From contig JAWWBN010000230.1 in assembly GCA_033720955.1 (NCBI GenBank), positions 1-6,149 on the forward strand: 6,149 bases of DNA, written 5' to 3'. The notes beneath the pieces were generated by a model. It had not been told where the DNA came from and made no database searches. It saw only the letters and a program-made list of their open reading frames with translations. This DNA comes from JAWWBN01 sp033720955. GTDB lineage: Bacteria > Acidobacteriota > Thermoanaerobaculia > Multivoradales > JAHEKO01. A program made the translations under genes and the position numbers. How positions within the stretch are numbered: the first letter of the stretch is position 1; each line of letters opens with the position of its first letter. Positions 5,665 through 6,149 of this stretch are shown here, one piece after another.

Positions 5665-6128
5665 CCGGCCGGGAGCTCGAGCGCCGGGTGGCGGAGCTGC
5701 GCCGGCAGGGCCTCGAGATCGCCTTCGCCAACGGCCACTTCGACCTCCTGCACGTGGGCCATCTGCGCTACCTGCAGGCGGCCCGCGCCGAGGCCGACGT
5801 CCTGGTGGTGGGAATCAACGACGACGACTCGGTGCGCCGCCTCAAAGGGGAGGGAAGGCCGATCGTGCCCGGCGCGGAGCGCGCCGAGCTCCTGGCCGGC
5901 CTCGCCTGCGTGGACCTGGTCACCGTCTTCGAGGGCGACACGCCGGCGCCGCTCATCGAGAGGATCCGCCCCGACGTCCACTGCAAGGGGCCCGACTACG
6001 GCTCGCCCGAGCGGGTGCCCGAGTACCGGGTGGTCAGCTCCTACGGCGGGCGGACCGCCCTCGTCGGAGATCCGAAGGACCACTCGACGACCGACCTGAT
6101 CTCCGCCGTCTCGCGGCTGCCCGACTAG
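5649..6128 (+). CDS. rfaE2: D-glycero-beta-D-manno-heptose 1-phosphate nucleotidyltransferase (HldE C-terminal-domain homologue)
   Basis: By homology this nucleotidyltransferase joins a nucleoside monophosphate (AMP in the E. coli pathway) to heptose 1-phosphate, giving activated heptose for LPS core assembly. The product is 159 aa, the usual size of a stand-alone RfaE2. Motifs are FANGHFDLLHVGHLRYL (26-42) with the HxGH catalytic signature at 35-38, GINDDDSVRRLKGEGRP (55-71), FEGDTP (94-99), CKGPDY (112-117) and STTDLI (147-152), the counterpart of the nucleotide-binding STT motif. Compared with E. coli HldE, the NGxFD motif has His30 where many relatives have Cys. The usual KGGDY or KPTDY region reads KGPDY, followed by the distinctive SSYGGRTALVGDPKDHSTTD (130-149). 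The GTG start has a strong ribosome site. The position directly behind rfaE1 supports the pathway. A related cytidylyltransferase specificity cannot be excluded. Confidence 0.85.
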   Translation: MGAVVAGRELERRVAELRRQGLEIAFANGHFDLLHVGHLRYLQAARAEADVLVVGINDDDSVRRLKGEGRPIVPGAERAELLAGLACVDLVTVFEGDTPAPLIERIRPDVHCKGPDYGSPERVPEYRVVSSYGGRTALVGDPKDHSTTDLISAVSRLPD

Positions 6129-6149
6129 CGGCGTCCGCGCCCCGCGGGG

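Overview
The window is a dense, very GC-rich piece of bacterial chromosome (well above 60 % G+C by eye) with no RNA genes, mobile elements or CRISPR. It suggests a Gram-negative bacterium: it pairs a proton-pumping respiratory complex I cluster with genes for ADP-heptose synthesis, an outer-membrane LPS core precursor. NuoC and NuoD are separate proteins, unlike the E. coli NuoCD fusion. Many starts are GTG. I cannot name the phylum. A high-GC Acidobacteriota or deltaproteobacterial-type lineage would fit, but that is inference only.

Left two thirds (1-4550), all on the minus strand. Reading in the direction of transcription: midA (4550-3510), a 58-bp gap carrying a strong sigma-70-like promoter, then nuoA (3451-3071), nuoB (3071-2583), nuoC (2586-1807), nuoD (1810-677) and the first 213 codons of nuoH (641-1, cut by the window edge). 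nuoA-nuoB-nuoC-nuoD are joined by overlaps of 1 to 4 bases, typical of translational coupling. nuoH follows nuoD directly after 35 bp, so the NADH-oxidising module genes nuoE, nuoF and nuoG are absent from their usual place. The midA product is a homologue of the human complex I assembly methyltransferase NDUFAF7. That enzyme methylates the NuoD orthologue at an arginine that is conserved here as NuoD Arg56, so gene neighbourhood and known biochemistry agree.

Middle (4551-4608): a 58-bp divergent intergenic region between midA and the heptose genes. It carries a perfect TATAAT on the plus strand.

Right third (4609-6128), plus strand: rfaE1 (heptose-7-phosphate kinase, PfkB family) and rfaE2 (heptose-1-phosphate nucleotidyltransferase) as two genes overlapping by 16 bp, a split version of the bifunctional HldE. 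Both keep their catalytic motifs but differ from the E. coli type at several usually conserved positions. The last 21 bases (6129-6149) follow the rfaE2 stop and show nothing recognisable. No gene-free stretch exceeds 300 bases.

I see no wholly new system. The points most worth a second look are the midA-nuo linkage, the nuo cluster without EFG, the repeat-built NuoC extension and the divergent RfaE1/RfaE2 motifs.
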